A stretch of DNA of 64,000 bases from Photobacterium leiognathi (GTDB lineage: Bacteria; Pseudomonadota; Gammaproteobacteria; Enterobacterales; Vibrionaceae): contig NZ_CP131601.1 in the NCBI RefSeq assembly GCF_030685535.1, forward strand, positions 2,046,001 to 2,110,000, written 5' to 3'. Position numbers and translations under genes: made by a program. Shown here in pieces: positions 1-8,961 of this stretch. Within the stretch, counting starts at the first letter, position 1; each line of letters starts with the position of its first letter. Below the pieces are notes generated by a model. The model saw nothing but the letters and a program-made list of their open reading frames with translations, searched no databases and was not told the origin of the DNA.

Positions 1-143
1 TAAACACTGTTATCAGTTGCTACAGCAAGACGGCTGGCATAGCTTTTTTCAATGTCGCCACGAAAGCCAGCTGCTGATAGTTCGTCAAGATAAGACAGCA
101 CCAATTTCTCGATACTGTTTTGATGGGTTAATGCAGGTAACAT
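1..143 (-). CDS. ydiJ: YdiJ-like FAD-linked oxidoreductase, N-terminal fragment
   Basis: The first 47 codons of a minus-strand gene that runs off the left edge. The start is the ATG at 141-143, with GGAG a few bases upstream. The peptide begins MLPALTHQNS and continues with YLDELSAAGFRGDI and SYASRLAVATDNSV, which closely follows the N-terminus of E. coli YdiJ. That protein is a large FAD-binding (GlcD-like) plus Fe-S oxidase reported to act on D-2-hydroxyglutarate or related 2-hydroxy acids. The FAD and Fe-S domains lie outside the window, so the function rests on N-terminal similarity alone. A D-lactate dehydrogenase relative is the main alternative. Confidence 0.72.
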   Translation of the reverse strand, partial: MLPALTHQNSIEKLVLSYLDELSAAGFRGDIEKSYASRLAVATDNSV

Positions 144-340
144 TGTGCTCCTTTTCCAGTGTGCGCTATCGCTTATAGCGGAGTCGTTTCCTACGACTAC
201 TGGCCTTCTCTAATTGAATATTTACAGAGCCGTGAACACCACGAATATGCTCACGGCAAATCAAATTTTAGATATAGTTATCCCTTCACTTTACCTTACA
301 ACGCCATGGAACAAAACAAGCAATCTAACTTAGGCAGTAA

Positions 341-1876
341 TCACTCAATAAGTTTTGTGCCAAGTGTTCGATAGATGTAGTGCGTTAAGGCAAAACAAGC
401 GCTAACAAGTGCAATAACCATCATGACTTTGATCAATAGAAGAACTGTCGTGCTAATCACAATATGAGTAAGCCCAAATCCAGTAGCACTAATTACAACG
501 ACAGTTATGATTAAACTACATGCTAAAAAGAAACGAGTTACCCAAGTAATTTTGTAGTCTTGTCGCTTATTTAGAACAAAAACAACACCGCTAATTGCCA
601 ATGTACATGCCAGTAAATAGACTTGTTGAGGCACTTGGAAATAACACACGGCAACGAAAATCACGGCACTAAATAAAGCCCAACATCGCCAGTACCAAAT
701 ATTATTCAGCATCAAACCGTTGCGCTGCCATTGAATCAACACTAAAGCGAGTAACGTTCCAACCGTCACACCCAATAAAGTATCAGAAATAAAATGTACC
801 CCTAACCATACCCTTGCGACTGCTTGCAGCACGATAGCCAGAATAAACAACGGCAGTACCTTCATACGAAATATTTTGATATTCGTAATCGCATTTGTTT
901 TAAAACGGTTAATGAATAAAGGTAAGTTGTACCAAAGCATTAACCACAACACCGTCGCCATAAATGTATGACCGCTTGGTAATCCAAAACCACTCGCAGA
1001 TGCATGTTGTAACTCAGGCCAAATATAAAAAGGTCGAGGAGAGGCTAACCACAACTTCATTACTGATGCGGTAAAAGTCACAGACAATAAAATACTAGCT
1101 AAAGCAAGCAAGCCTGTTGTCCCAAATCCAATCGCAGCAATGAGCAGCAACACACCAATAAATGGTTTCTCACCCGGAAAATTAAATACCTGCATTACAG
1201 TGTTAAAAATACGATGAACGAGATCTGAGCTATGCTTAATTGTTTGCTGAAACGCTTGGATCTGATGTAATTCCCACTGATGTAATGAGCTAATTGATTG
1301 ATAATCAGCCCCGTTATCAGTCACAGCACTTTCTGGTACTTGTTTAAGCCAAAGGCTAAGCAATGGCACATCATTCGGGTAGCGATAATCGGCTTTAGTA
1401 ATATTATCGACCGACAACAAATACACTCGCTTCACTTCTTTGGCAAAATGCTTGGCTTGCCATGCGCTGATCAGTAAATCATCTTGTTCTGTATTATCTA
1501 ACGGTGTGAGATACGGCGTTACTTTTGAGGTAGGAATAGGTTGTTTAGCCACACAAGCAAATACCGTGGTATTACCACGAAGTTTGAGCAGTTTTACAGC
1601 TTCAACTTTAATCCCTGTTTCTTCATAAACTTCACGCACCGCCGCTTGCTCTGGCGTATCGTCAGGGCCAATTTGTCCGCCGGGTAACGCTAGTTTTCCT
1701 GATATTTCTTCTTTGATCACAAGCACCTTATCACCATGGCGGATCACGCATGCTGAACCTACCAGCGGAATAGCTTGTGCTGGCAACGCAGAGAAAAAGA
1801 AAAGAATAAATGACAATATGCCTAGAAATGATTTAAATACAGTTAGATTAAATTGAGGCATATCGATTCTCGTCAT
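341..1876 (-). CDS. Nudix hydrolase-PAP2 phosphatase fusion membrane protein
   Basis: A 511-residue two-domain protein. An N-terminal hydrophobic stretch (about residues 12-36) looks like a signal peptide or anchor. A Nudix domain follows (about 38-170), with a box from G67 to I89 that contains R81-E82 and E85-E86. The Glu after G-x5 is Asp73 here. After a linker comes a multi-helix PAP2 domain: K274-x6-R281-P282, PSGH (300-303) and A354-R355-x5-H361-x3-D365. The usual Ser of the third PAP2 motif is Ala354. Fusions annotated as bifunctional Nudix/PAP2 proteins are known in gammaproteobacteria. A role in hydrolysing nucleotide or prenyl/lipid pyrophosphates at the membrane is inference. The gene is monocistronic, with gabD upstream on the same strand after a gap of about 110 bp. 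Confidence 0.88.
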   Translation of the reverse strand: MTRIDMPQFNLTVFKSFLGILSFILFFFSALPAQAIPLVGSACVIRHGDKVLVIKEEISGKLALPGGQIGPDDTPEQAAVREVYEETGIKVEAVKLLKLRGNTTVFACVAKQPIPTSKVTPYLTPLDNTEQDDLLISAWQAKHFAKEVKRVYLLSVDNITKADYRYPNDVPLLSLWLKQVPESAVTDNGADYQSISSLHQWELHQIQAFQQTIKHSSDLVHRIFNTVMQVFNFPGEKPFIGVLLLIAAIGFGTTGLLALASILLSVTFTASVMKLWLASPRPFYIWPELQHASASGFGLPSGHTFMATVLWLMLWYNLPLFINRFKTNAITNIKIFRMKVLPLFILAIVLQAVARVWLGVHFISDTLLGVTVGTLLALVLIQWQRNGLMLNNIWYWRCWALFSAVIFVAVCYFQVPQQVYLLACTLAISGVVFVLNKRQDYKITWVTRFFLACSLIITVVVISATGFGLTHIVISTTVLLLIKVMMVIALVSACFALTHYIYRTLGTKLIE

Positions 1877-1985
1877 GAAAAAATGCCATCATAACAGGAA
1901 TGAAGAAAGGAAAAATAGCTAAGAAATATCTTGTAACTTAGCTACTTAATCATTTAACGCTTACACAGTATTCGTAGGAAAAGGC

Positions 1986-3434
1986 TTATAAGCCACCCAT
2001 CAAGGTATATTTCATTTCGGTGTATTCTTCTAATCCTTGATGAGCACCTTCTCGACCAATACCTGATTCTTTTACCCCACCAAATGGCGCAACTTCAGTT
2101 GAGATCAAACCTTCGTTTACCCCAACCATACCGTATTCCAATGCTTCACTGACTCTAAAAGCGCGTGATAAAGATTGGGTGTAAACATAAGCCGCTAAAC
2201 CTGAATCTGTATTGTTGGCGCGATCAATCACATCTTGATCATCAGTGAACTTAAACACGGCTGCTAACGGGCCAAAGGTTTCTTCACTCGCAACCAACAT
2301 ATTATCAGTCACATTACCAAGTACCGTTGGTTTTACAAAACATGTTGCCGACGGTTCACGCGTCCCGACAACAAGGTTAGCCCCTTTCATCATTGCGTCA
2401 TTGATATGCTTTTCGACTTTTTCAACCGCAGCACGATTGATCAAAGGACCAATGGTGACGCCATTGTCTAAACCATTACCGACAGTCAGTGCAGATACTT
2501 TTTCTGCCAGCTTTTCCATAAATGCGTCATAAATATTGTTATGTACATAAATACGGTTAGTACATACACAGGTTTGCCCCGCATTTCGAAATTTAGCAAT
2601 CATCACGCCATCAATCGCACGATCTAAATCAGCATCATCAAAGACGATAAAAGGCGCGTTACCACCAAGCTCTAATGAGACTTTTTTGACCGTTGCTGCT
2701 GATTGCGCCATCAACAATTTGCCAACAGCAGTAGAGCCTGTAAATGAAATTTTACGAACACGCTTATTATTGGTTAGCTCTGCACCAATTTTTACTGCAT
2801 CACCAGTGATCACGTTAAATAAGCCAGCAGGAATGCCAGCACGATGAGCAAGCTCAGCTAACGCAAACGCGGTATAAGGAGTATCCGGTGCTGGCTTTAA
2901 TACCACCGAGCAACCTGCGGCAAAGGCTGGGCCACATTTACGGGTGATCATTGCAGCAGGGAAATTCCAAGGGGTAATTGCTGCAACCACACCAACAGGT
3001 TGGCGAGACACTAAAATACGCGCATCTTCTTTATGGCTAGGAATAATCTCGCCATTCATGCGCTTCGCTTCTTCCGCGTACCATTCAACGAAGCTCGCGG
3101 CATAGGTGATTTCACCTTTTGCTTCAGCTAAAGGTTTACCTTGCTCTACAGTAAGAATATGAGCTAATTCATCACAGTGTGAAAGAATTAACTCATACCA
3201 CTGACGCAAGATCGTAGCGCGATGTTTTGCCGTGGTTTTTGACCACAAACGGTATGCCTTATCCGCAGCATCAATGGCAATATTGGTTTCTTCAACGCCC
3301 ATATGCGGAACATGACCAATCACTTCATTAGTCGCAGGATTGGTAATATCCATGGTTTTGCCAGAAAAAGCATCACTCCACTGACCATTAATGAATGCCT
3401 GTTGTTTAAACAAACTACCAAAAGAAAGGGACAT
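1986..3434 (-). CDS. gabD: Succinate-semialdehyde dehydrogenase GabD
   Basis: At 482 residues it has the same length as E. coli GabD, and it aligns end to end from the FINGQW start to the C-terminal GREGAHQGLEEY. Aldehyde dehydrogenase signatures are present: PWNFPAAM for cofactor binding, FTGSTAVG, the LELGG motif with the catalytic Glu, and the nucleophilic Cys at about residue 289 in GQTCVC. The enzyme oxidises succinate semialdehyde to succinate with NAD(P)+, the last step of the GABA shunt. No gabT, gabP or GABA regulator lies next to it, so its role could be broader semialdehyde detoxification. The start codon is well placed for the family. Confidence 0.93.
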   Translation of the reverse strand: MSLSFGSLFKQQAFINGQWSDAFSGKTMDITNPATNEVIGHVPHMGVEETNIAIDAADKAYRLWSKTTAKHRATILRQWYELILSHCDELAHILTVEQGKPLAEAKGEITYAASFVEWYAEEAKRMNGEIIPSHKEDARILVSRQPVGVVAAITPWNFPAAMITRKCGPAFAAGCSVVLKPAPDTPYTAFALAELAHRAGIPAGLFNVITGDAVKIGAELTNNKRVRKISFTGSTAVGKLLMAQSAATVKKVSLELGGNAPFIVFDDADLDRAIDGVMIAKFRNAGQTCVCTNRIYVHNNIYDAFMEKLAEKVSALTVGNGLDNGVTIGPLINRAAVEKVEKHINDAMMKGANLVVGTREPSATCFVKPTVLGNVTDNMLVASEETFGPLAAVFKFTDDQDVIDRANNTDSGLAAYVYTQSLSRAFRVSEALEYGMVGVNEGLISTEVAPFGGVKESGIGREGAHQGLEEYTEMKYTLMGGL

Positions 3435-3720
3435 TTATGTTTCCTATAATCTCATCAATATAATGAGTAATAACTCATGCCCAATTATTGTATTACAAAG
3501 AAAACATAGGTGCAGTAATAGTCATAAAACATGTGTTATTTCTTATTCTGCAATAACGATAATATTACTTTATTGCCTTATTTTTATTCAGAGAAAAACA
3601 CTAAGATAGGAATGTTGAAGAAGAGAAAATGACAACGAATACGTTCTAAATTATTGATGTAGTATTATTTTTAGATATTAAAGATGAAGCGGAATAACCC
3701 GCTTCACTAAAAATCTGATA

Positions 3721-3882
3721 TTAACAGCGACCTTTCTTCGCAAGACCTGGAGGACAGTGACCACCGTGGCTGCCTTCAATAACAACACCTGGAACCTTAA
3801 TAGTTGCTGGCTTGATTGATGGACCAGAAACTGTACATCCACCTAATGCGATAAGACCAAGAACTAAAACAAACTTTTTCAT
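3721..3882 (-). CDS. Small lipoprotein with C-terminal HCPPGLAKKGRC motif
   Basis: A 53-residue gene. The translation begins MKKFVLVLGLIALGGC, a short signal with an ALGGC lipobox that would place Cys16 at the lipidated N-terminus. A polar stretch follows, ending in GGHCPPGLAKKGRC. The start ATG is preceded by GAGTGG at a suitable distance. Similar Pro-Gly-x-Ala-Lys-Lys-Gly tails occur in short periplasmic proteins of unknown role. Two Cys in the tail could form a disulphide. It is flanked by gabD and the pirin gene and looks monocistronic. The function is unknown. Confidence 0.75.
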   Translation of the reverse strand: MKKFVLVLGLIALGGCTVSGPSIKPATIKVPGVVIEGSHGGHCPPGLAKKGRC

Positions 3883-4149
3883 AACCACTCTCTATATCTA
3901 AAAGGGTTTTCATTCAAAATGTTCGATGAATTCTAAATGTCCCCCTAATTCTTTATGTTAACTAAAAGTAAGAATTGATATTTATTTAACCATTACAATT
4001 TATTTAACCTTCACTTTGTCGTTACTTTATTAACAACAAATCCTGCAAATAAGCCTATTAGCAACTAGGCTTTAAAAGAGTTCAATATTTCTTTTGAAGG
4101 TAATAGATGAACGTGTTTTCTAGTCTTACGAAAACAGGTAACAGCAGCA

Positions 4150-4980
4150 ATGAGTAGAAAGATTGCAGCCATCCGGCATGGCGTAAAACATGGTGATATC
4201 GTCACCTATATCGATAACCATCACCTTCCCGATACCAATCCTTTTATCCTTTGGGATCATTATCTCTCCACCAACCGCGCACACAGTGAATTAGATTTTC
4301 ATGGTCATTCAGGCATTGATGCTATTAGTTACCCTGTCGTGGGATCCATTAATAACTTCGACAGTATTACAGGAAAAAGTCAGATAAAAAGTGGCGATCT
4401 TCAACTCACCACATGTGGACATGGAATGGCACATAAATCGCAGATGAAACATCACCATGGTACAGCGGAAGCATTCCAAATGTGGACAGCCTCTCCGCCC
4501 AATCAACAAGGTGAGATGATCACACCTTCTAGCACACAGATAAATAGTGAACACCTGCCGTTAATTGAAGATATTCATGCGACTACGAAAGTGCTGATTG
4601 GTAGCTATGAAGGCACTGACAGCCCAGTACAACACAGCTGCAATATTATTTATCTCGATATTATCGTCTCTTCCTATGGCTGTTGGACATTCTCGCCACC
4701 AGAGACTCACCTTGCTGGGTTTATTTATGTGCGTTCAGGACAAGCATATGTAACGAATAACCAATTAAACCCAAACCAAATGGGGATATTTGAACACTCA
4801 ACACAACCAATAAAAGTACTAACCACCAATTACAGTGCGCGATTTTTTATTGCTTTAGGACAACCACTTAGCCAACCTTTTATTACTCAAGGTGGGTCAG
4901 TACATACGTCCGATGAAAATCTCACTCAAGCGCTAAATAATATTAAGCTGTGTATTAACACGCTGAAACAAGAACAATAG
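4150..4980 (+). CDS. Pirin family cupin protein
   Basis: A 276-residue bicupin. The N-terminal cupin carries HGHSGIDAISYPVVG and SGDLQLTTCGHGMAHKS, the positions of the metal-binding His and the GD-x5-T-x-G-x-G-x-x-H motif of pirins (E. coli YhhW type). The mid region MWTASPPNQQ corresponds to the W-(V/I)-N-LP segment. Bacterial pirins have been reported as quercetinases or redox-responsive regulators, and the substrate here cannot be read from sequence. It is divergent from its family around the second metal-site His, so enzymatic activity is uncertain. A hairpin terminator shared with the opposing gene follows the stop. Confidence 0.82.
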   Translation: MSRKIAAIRHGVKHGDIVTYIDNHHLPDTNPFILWDHYLSTNRAHSELDFHGHSGIDAISYPVVGSINNFDSITGKSQIKSGDLQLTTCGHGMAHKSQMKHHHGTAEAFQMWTASPPNQQGEMITPSSTQINSEHLPLIEDIHATTKVLIGSYEGTDSPVQHSCNIIYLDIIVSSYGCWTFSPPETHLAGFIYVRSGQAYVTNNQLNPNQMGIFEHSTQPIKVLTTNYSARFFIALGQPLSQPFITQGGSVHTSDENLTQALNNIKLCINTLKQEQ

Positions 4981-4992
4981 TCCAGATACAAC

Positions 4993-5038
4993 AACGCCCC
5001 GTAATTTCACAGCGATGTTTGCATTACAGGGCGTTATA
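4993..5038. terminator. Bidirectional hairpin terminator
   Basis: The arms at 4993-5005 and 5023-5035 pair over about 12 bp with one mismatch, around a 17-base loop. It sits between the convergent ends of the pirin gene and the DUF2947-like gene. The T-tracts are weak. Confidence 0.6.
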
Positions 5039-5515
5039 TTAAGGTCGTGACGCTAATTGATAAGTACCGTTTGATTGGAACCACAATGCTTGTTTTTGTT
5101 TACGACCAAGTAAAATTGGGCCGTCATCAAAAAACAAAAAGTTCTTCCAATTGCGCTTAAATACGCCCCATTTCGTCTCTATGATATTGTACTTTTCATA
5201 GCAGAAGTAAACGGTCGTATTATCTTCCCACTTAATTACTGTAAGAATCGCTTCAGGCAATGCAAGTTCATCGTCATCCCAAGCGTCTTGCCAATCTTCA
5301 GGTGTTGACCAAATTTTAGCATCAAACGCCCAGTCACCTTGTTCAAAGTGATCTGCATCAGGGCTTTGTTTACTAATGTGCTCTTGCCACAATTGCGCTG
5401 AACGCGCCTGTGTTAATGGCTTAATTTGTTCAAGATCTGCCGCTGGAACAGGCATTGAAGCGTGGGTGAAAATCCATTTACGCGTGTAATTATCGAGTTC
5501 AGTGTAATTCATCAA
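5039..5515 (-). CDS. DUF2947-like uncharacterised protein
   Basis: A soluble 158-residue protein rich in Trp and acidic residues, with no signal peptide or membrane segment. The region EDWQDAWDDDELALPEAIL and the C-terminal block WGVFKRNWKNFLFFDDGPILLGRK look like conserved features of a family I recall as DUF2947 in Vibrionaceae and Shewanella. The family name is from memory and should be taken as likely, not certain. No catalytic motif is recognisable. The gene is monocistronic and convergent with the pirin gene. Confidence 0.75.
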   Translation of the reverse strand: MMNYTELDNYTRKWIFTHASMPVPAADLEQIKPLTQARSAQLWQEHISKQSPDADHFEQGDWAFDAKIWSTPEDWQDAWDDDELALPEAILTVIKWEDNTTVYFCYEKYNIIETKWGVFKRNWKNFLFFDDGPILLGRKQKQALWFQSNGTYQLASRP

Positions 5516-5613
5516 TTAGCCTAAAAATGTAAAGACACCGCAATGTACAACAGACACACTTTTTGTTCCAGTTACCAAAGAATAAAAACCTTACTTCAAC
5601 GTATTTCTCACGA

Positions 5614-5642
5614 TCAAAAAAGGTACGATCTTAACCGTACCT
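5614..5642 (-). terminator. Rho-independent terminator of the small gene at 5673
   Basis: Inverted repeat AGGTACG/CGTACCT (5621-5627 and 5636-5642) with an 8-base loop. It is followed on the minus strand by a run of six T. Confidence 0.8.
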
Positions 5643-5672
5643 CATCCATCACATCCAGCGAGTGTTGCTATC

Positions 5673-5894
5673 CTATTTTGGTTCGTCCCATAAATTGCTC
5701 ACCCAACCACCAGCATGATCGTCATAATGACTATTATCAAAGGTCGTTTTCGGTTTTACAGGCGTATCTTTTTTATGGTTTTCTAATAGCTGTGAAATAT
5801 GCATCGCCATAGGATCATCAGTCGATTTCATACGTTGTCTAGTCGCAACTTCTTTTATGATCTGTAATCGATATGACGAGTTCATTTTTTTCAT
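5673..5894 (-). CDS. Small uncharacterised cytoplasmic protein
   Basis: A 73-residue product beginning MKKMNSSYRLQIIKEVATRQ and ending in a polar tail with HYDDHAGGWVSNLWDEPK. I chose the ATG at 5892-5894 because AGGAG lies six bases upstream; the preceding GTG is too close to that site. The strong ribosome-binding site and the clean terminator just downstream support a real gene. No family is recognised. The N-terminal half is predicted helical, while the C-terminal half is low in hydrophobic residues. Confidence 0.6.
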   Translation of the reverse strand: MKKMNSSYRLQIIKEVATRQRMKSTDDPMAMHISQLLENHKKDTPVKPKTTFDNSHYDDHAGGWVSNLWDEPK

Positions 5895-6304
5895 CACTCA
5901 CTCCTCTTTCTTTAGACATAAACGTATAAAAAATAGACACCTGACAACAAAACGTCAAATTACTGCCTTTATAATGTCATAATCACAATGTAAACACTTC
6001 GAGACAATTTCTGTTAAATAACAATGTGTTATATTTTAGTTAAAATCATATATATTCATCGTGACTTCAGCTTCTATTTAACCTTCTGATTTATAATAAA
6101 TTTAGTAATTATTAATTTTTTATTTCATTTGATTATTATTATTAAAGATAAGGTATAAGAATAAATATAAGACGCTAAATACTCGGCACTTATAATTGAT
6201 ACAGCTGTTAGTATTTAATCAGCGCAAAATGATCATCTTGTTATCAAATCTGTTAAACTGTAGAACGCTATTATTCTTTATATTTGAATGTTGTAGGAGT
6301 GCTT
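5895..6304. other. Intergenic region, AT-rich
   Basis: About 410 bases between divergent genes. It must carry both promoters. A possible plus-strand promoter is TTGTTA, 17 bases, TAGAAC just upstream of the DUF3108 gene. No gene or strong hairpin was seen. Confidence 0.4.
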
Positions 6305-7096
6305 GTGCGTTTATTGTCTTTTTTTGCTGCGTCAATTTTACCCTTGTTAAGTGTCTCTGCTATAGCAGCACCAGCAAGTAGCACTGACGCAACACAACTA
6401 ACGAAAAGTCATACCGCTTACACATTTCCAAATAAATTCCACCAGTGTAAAAAGACGCTGAATTACAACGTCTATTTTAAAGGCTCAAAGATCGGTCATT
6501 ATCAACGCCGTATTATCTGGAATGGTAAACAAGCTGATGTTTACACTACCGCAGAAGCAGATGTACTGATCACTAAATCGAAGATGAATATGCATTCTAA
6601 GTTGCGTTGGTCAGATGAAAATCAACGTTTCCAAACCGATTCTTTTCAGCGCACGATTCGTGGCTTGATGGCTGGTAATGTCAGCGCAACATTTAGTAAA
6701 GATGGCCGCAGTAGTACGGTTATTGAAGACGGTAAGACACAAAAATACGCTGAAGATCTTATGCCAATTATTGATGGTGATACCATTGGCAGCCAAATGC
6801 GTCTTGACCTGATTGAAGGTAAAAAGAACTTTGATTTCATAATGCAAAACAGTGATGAAACGAGTCATTATTACTTCACTGTTGCGGGCACTGAAAAGAT
6901 CGAGACTAACTTCGGTACACTCAATGCGATTCGTGTAAATCAAACCCGTAAAAGTGATCGTCAACTATCGTTATGGTTTGCACCATCATTAGATTATCAA
7001 TTAGTTAAAGCAACTTATCACCGTAAGATCATCGATTTAAAAGCGGTACTAATGAGTCAAAAGATGGATTGCCCACCAAAGCAACTGTTCAAATAA
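6305..7096 (+). CDS. DUF3108 family exported protein
   Basis: A 263-residue protein from the GTG at 6305, which has AGGAG at good spacing. An in-frame ATG at 6284 lacks such a site. The signal peptide RLLSFFAASILPLLSVSAIAA is followed by a mature protein with alternating beta-type hydrophobicity (YNVYFKGSKIGHYQRRI, WFAPSLDYQLVKATY), the layout of DUF3108 proteins. These are predicted periplasmic beta-rich proteins related in fold to outer-membrane lipoprotein carriers. A function in envelope biology is inference. Two Cys (HQCKK and MDCPP) near the ends of the mature chain could pair. A strong terminator follows. Confidence 0.8.
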   Translation: MRLLSFFAASILPLLSVSAIAAPASSTDATQLTKSHTAYTFPNKFHQCKKTLNYNVYFKGSKIGHYQRRIIWNGKQADVYTTAEADVLITKSKMNMHSKLRWSDENQRFQTDSFQRTIRGLMAGNVSATFSKDGRSSTVIEDGKTQKYAEDLMPIIDGDTIGSQMRLDLIEGKKNFDFIMQNSDETSHYYFTVAGTEKIETNFGTLNAIRVNQTRKSDRQLSLWFAPSLDYQLVKATYHRKIIDLKAVLMSQKMDCPPKQLFK

Positions 7097-7097
7097 T

Positions 7098-7133
7098 AAA
7101 AAAGCCGAGTGATTTAACCCACTCGGCTTTTTT
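7098..7133. terminator. Bidirectional terminator
   Basis: A 14-bp perfect stem (7098-7111 with 7120-7133) with an 8-base loop, and A/T runs on both sides. It serves the DUF3108 gene and the convergent zinc-ribbon gene. Confidence 0.92.
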
Positions 7134-7137
7134 ATCA

Positions 7138-7389
7138 CTATTTCATTATGGCTTTGCCACCAATGATTTTAAACGCTGGCGTTCCTCGAATAAGGGTATC
7201 ACGGGCAAATATACCGCCACATTCAGGACAGGTTGCTGGTTCTATAGTGAAGTCTTTTACAATTCGTTCTTTAAAGCACTTCACCAGTGCGCCTTTACCA
7301 CCTTTACGGTATTTAAATAAAACCGTTTTACATTTTGAGCAACAAATATCGACAGTTTTCGTTGGCCCTTTTTTATTCGGCTTCGCCAC
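7138..7389 (-). CDS. Small zinc-ribbon protein
   Basis: An 83-residue basic protein with two CxxC pairs, CCSKCKT (about residues 16-20) and CPECGG (about 54-57), the spacing of a zinc ribbon. The region between is rich in Lys and Gly (KYRKGGKGALVKCFKERIVKD), which suggests nucleic-acid or protein contact. It lies 14 bases downstream of the gamma-glutamylcyclotransferase-like gene on the same strand and may be the last gene of that transcript. No named family is recognised, but the compact Cys motif and clean terminator make it a convincing gene. Confidence 0.75.
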   Translation of the reverse strand: MAKPNKKGPTKTVDICCSKCKTVLFKYRKGGKGALVKCFKERIVKDFTIEPATCPECGGIFARDTLIRGTPAFKIIGGKAIMK

Positions 7390-7403
7390 CGCTTTACACC
7401 TTG

Positions 7404-7991
7404 TTATTTATAATTTGTCACAGCAAGAGAGTTTGCCATTACCTCTTCAATAAGCAAATCAATTAACTCTCTCGCATTATCATCAACCCCTGCCAAATTA
7501 CCATACTTGGGCTTATGGCGATCATTACAATATGGATGGTGCCAGCCTGACGTCGTCGCAACAAACATTTCAGCGAATTGATAAGAAACAGATAAACAGC
7601 CAGCAATCACAGTATCAACATAGGTTTGAGTGATTGGATACTGCTCACATGGGGATAATGCTCTTGTATTGATATACACCCAAACAGGCTCAGTGATTGT
7701 TAAATCGGTATTCTCTAATAATTCAATTTGCTCTGCAGAAATTTGGATACGTTGATAACCATGTTCACGTTGGTCAAAATCACGTAAACCTTGCTCATCT
7801 ACTTCAATCAATACCCCATTGCATACCCCTTTTCCAGGCTTAACCACCAAAGGCGCTATAGGATAACTACCATCAACATTTCCCCATGCTCGCTGCAAAC
7901 CATTCACTAACACAGGATAAGATTTACCTGTATTACCAGTACGATTACGAGAATACTTGTTGATCAGGCTTCCATAGCCAAATATATACAT
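7404..7991 (-). CDS. Gamma-glutamylcyclotransferase-like protein
   Basis: A 195-residue protein starting MYIFGYGSLI. The YGSL motif (residues 6-9) binds the gamma-glutamyl group in GGCT/AIG2-type enzymes. Glu76 in FDQREHGYQR sits where the family has its catalytic acid. These enzymes release 5-oxoproline from gamma-glutamyl compounds. I chose the ATG at 7989-7991 (AAGGTG upstream) over an upstream in-frame start that would overlap pxpC. It directly follows pxpA-pxpB-pxpC, whose product hydrolyses 5-oxoproline to glutamate, so the four genes plausibly form one salvage pathway. The actual substrate (glutathione fragment, gamma-glutamyl amino acid or amine) is unknown. Confidence 0.83.
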   Translation of the reverse strand: MYIFGYGSLINKYSRNRTGNTGKSYPVLVNGLQRAWGNVDGSYPIAPLVVKPGKGVCNGVLIEVDEQGLRDFDQREHGYQRIQISAEQIELLENTDLTITEPVWVYINTRALSPCEQYPITQTYVDTVIAGCLSVSYQFAEMFVATTSGWHHPYCNDRHKPKYGNLAGVDDNARELIDLLIEEVMANSLAVTNYK

Positions 7992-8016
7992 CCAATCACC
8001 TTTATTTCTTCTACTG

Positions 8017-8961
8017 TTAGGTCTGAAAAACATTAAAGAATCGACAGAAAGTAAACCATTTCTGCTGCTCTAGTTCAAATTGCTGTGGCGTTAAACAAGC
8101 GAACCGAATGGTGTCACCGGGTTTTAACTGGCTAACCAAAGACAAATCATACTGAGTAATACAACCAATGATTGGATACCCACCGAGTGTTTGCCGATCA
8201 TTTAACAATACAATCGACTCTCCATCTGGCGGTACCTGAATCGCTCCCTTTGCTATCGGTTGTGATATTAATCCCGCATGCCGAGGTATAATTTTTGCGC
8301 CAGTTAAACGACATCCCATACGATCACTGTGTTGGGTTAGTTGATATCCAGACGAATAAAAGCGCGCTTTCTGCTCTGCTGTAAAACTATCCGCTTGATA
8401 CGATTCAATCACAGATACTGTTATCTCATGTTGATAACAAGGAATAAAACGCGCTGGCACCGCTTGATAGCGATATGGACTTGATGATGCCTTTGCATAC
8501 AAACGTTGACCAACAGCTAAAGCACCACCTTTACCATCAATACCACCTAAATGATTTCGCTGCACAGTAGAGGCACTACCAAAACACGTTTGATTATCAA
8601 AGCCGCCTTTAATCGCAAGATAAGCACGCAGCCCATCTCGAGCGTAACCAAATTGCAAGATCTGACCTTGGGTTAATTGATATGTTTGCCAAGGAACTAA
8701 CACCTTGCCATCCAGCGTGGCATTCATATCAGCGCCTGTTAAGGCAATACAGCAATCTTCGAGCACTTTAAAACAAGCTTGCCCCAGAGTAATTTCGATT
8801 TGCGCGGCATTTGGATCATTATTTAATAGCAAATTAGCCCAACAATAAGCATGGAGATCCATTGCACCGCCTTGGCTTAGTCCATGTTCCGCAACACCAT
8901 AACGTCCTAAATCTTGCAGTTGGATCAACACCCCAGATTCAACGATCTCTAACGCTGCCAT
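8017..8961 (-). CDS. pxpC: 5-oxoprolinase subunit C
   Basis: A 314-residue protein of the KipA/biotin-dependent carboxyltransferase-like family. The N-terminal block LQDLGRYGVAEHGLSQGGAMD and the motifs ALTGADMNATLDG and VPPDGESIVLLNDRQTLGGYP are typical of PxpC. It acts with PxpA and PxpB in the ATP-dependent opening of 5-oxoproline to glutamate. It overlaps the 3' end of pxpB by 13 bases, which indicates translational coupling. The length matches E. coli PxpC (YbgK, about 310 residues). Confidence 0.93.
   Translation of the reverse strand: MAALEIVESGVLIQLQDLGRYGVAEHGLSQGGAMDLHAYCWANLLLNNDPNAAQIEITLGQACFKVLEDCCIALTGADMNATLDGKVLVPWQTYQLTQGQILQFGYARDGLRAYLAIKGGFDNQTCFGSASTVQRNHLGGIDGKGGALAVGQRLYAKASSSPYRYQAVPARFIPCYQHEITVSVIESYQADSFTAEQKARFYSSGYQLTQHSDRMGCRLTGAKIIPRHAGLISQPIAKGAIQVPPDGESIVLLNDRQTLGGYPIIGCITQYDLSLVSQLKPGDTIRFACLTPQQFELEQQKWFTFCRFFNVFQT

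Noticed and set aside
159..374. Plus-strand frame of 71 codons near the left edge.
   Set aside because: No ribosome-binding site or family; it overlaps the end of the Nudix-PAP2 gene and lies in the promoter region of ydiJ.
7992..8033. Longer start for the cyclotransferase gene (14 extra codons).
   Set aside because: The extension overlaps pxpC, is not family-like (MFFRPNSRRNKGDW) and lies before the conserved MYIFGYGSL start with its own AAGGTG.
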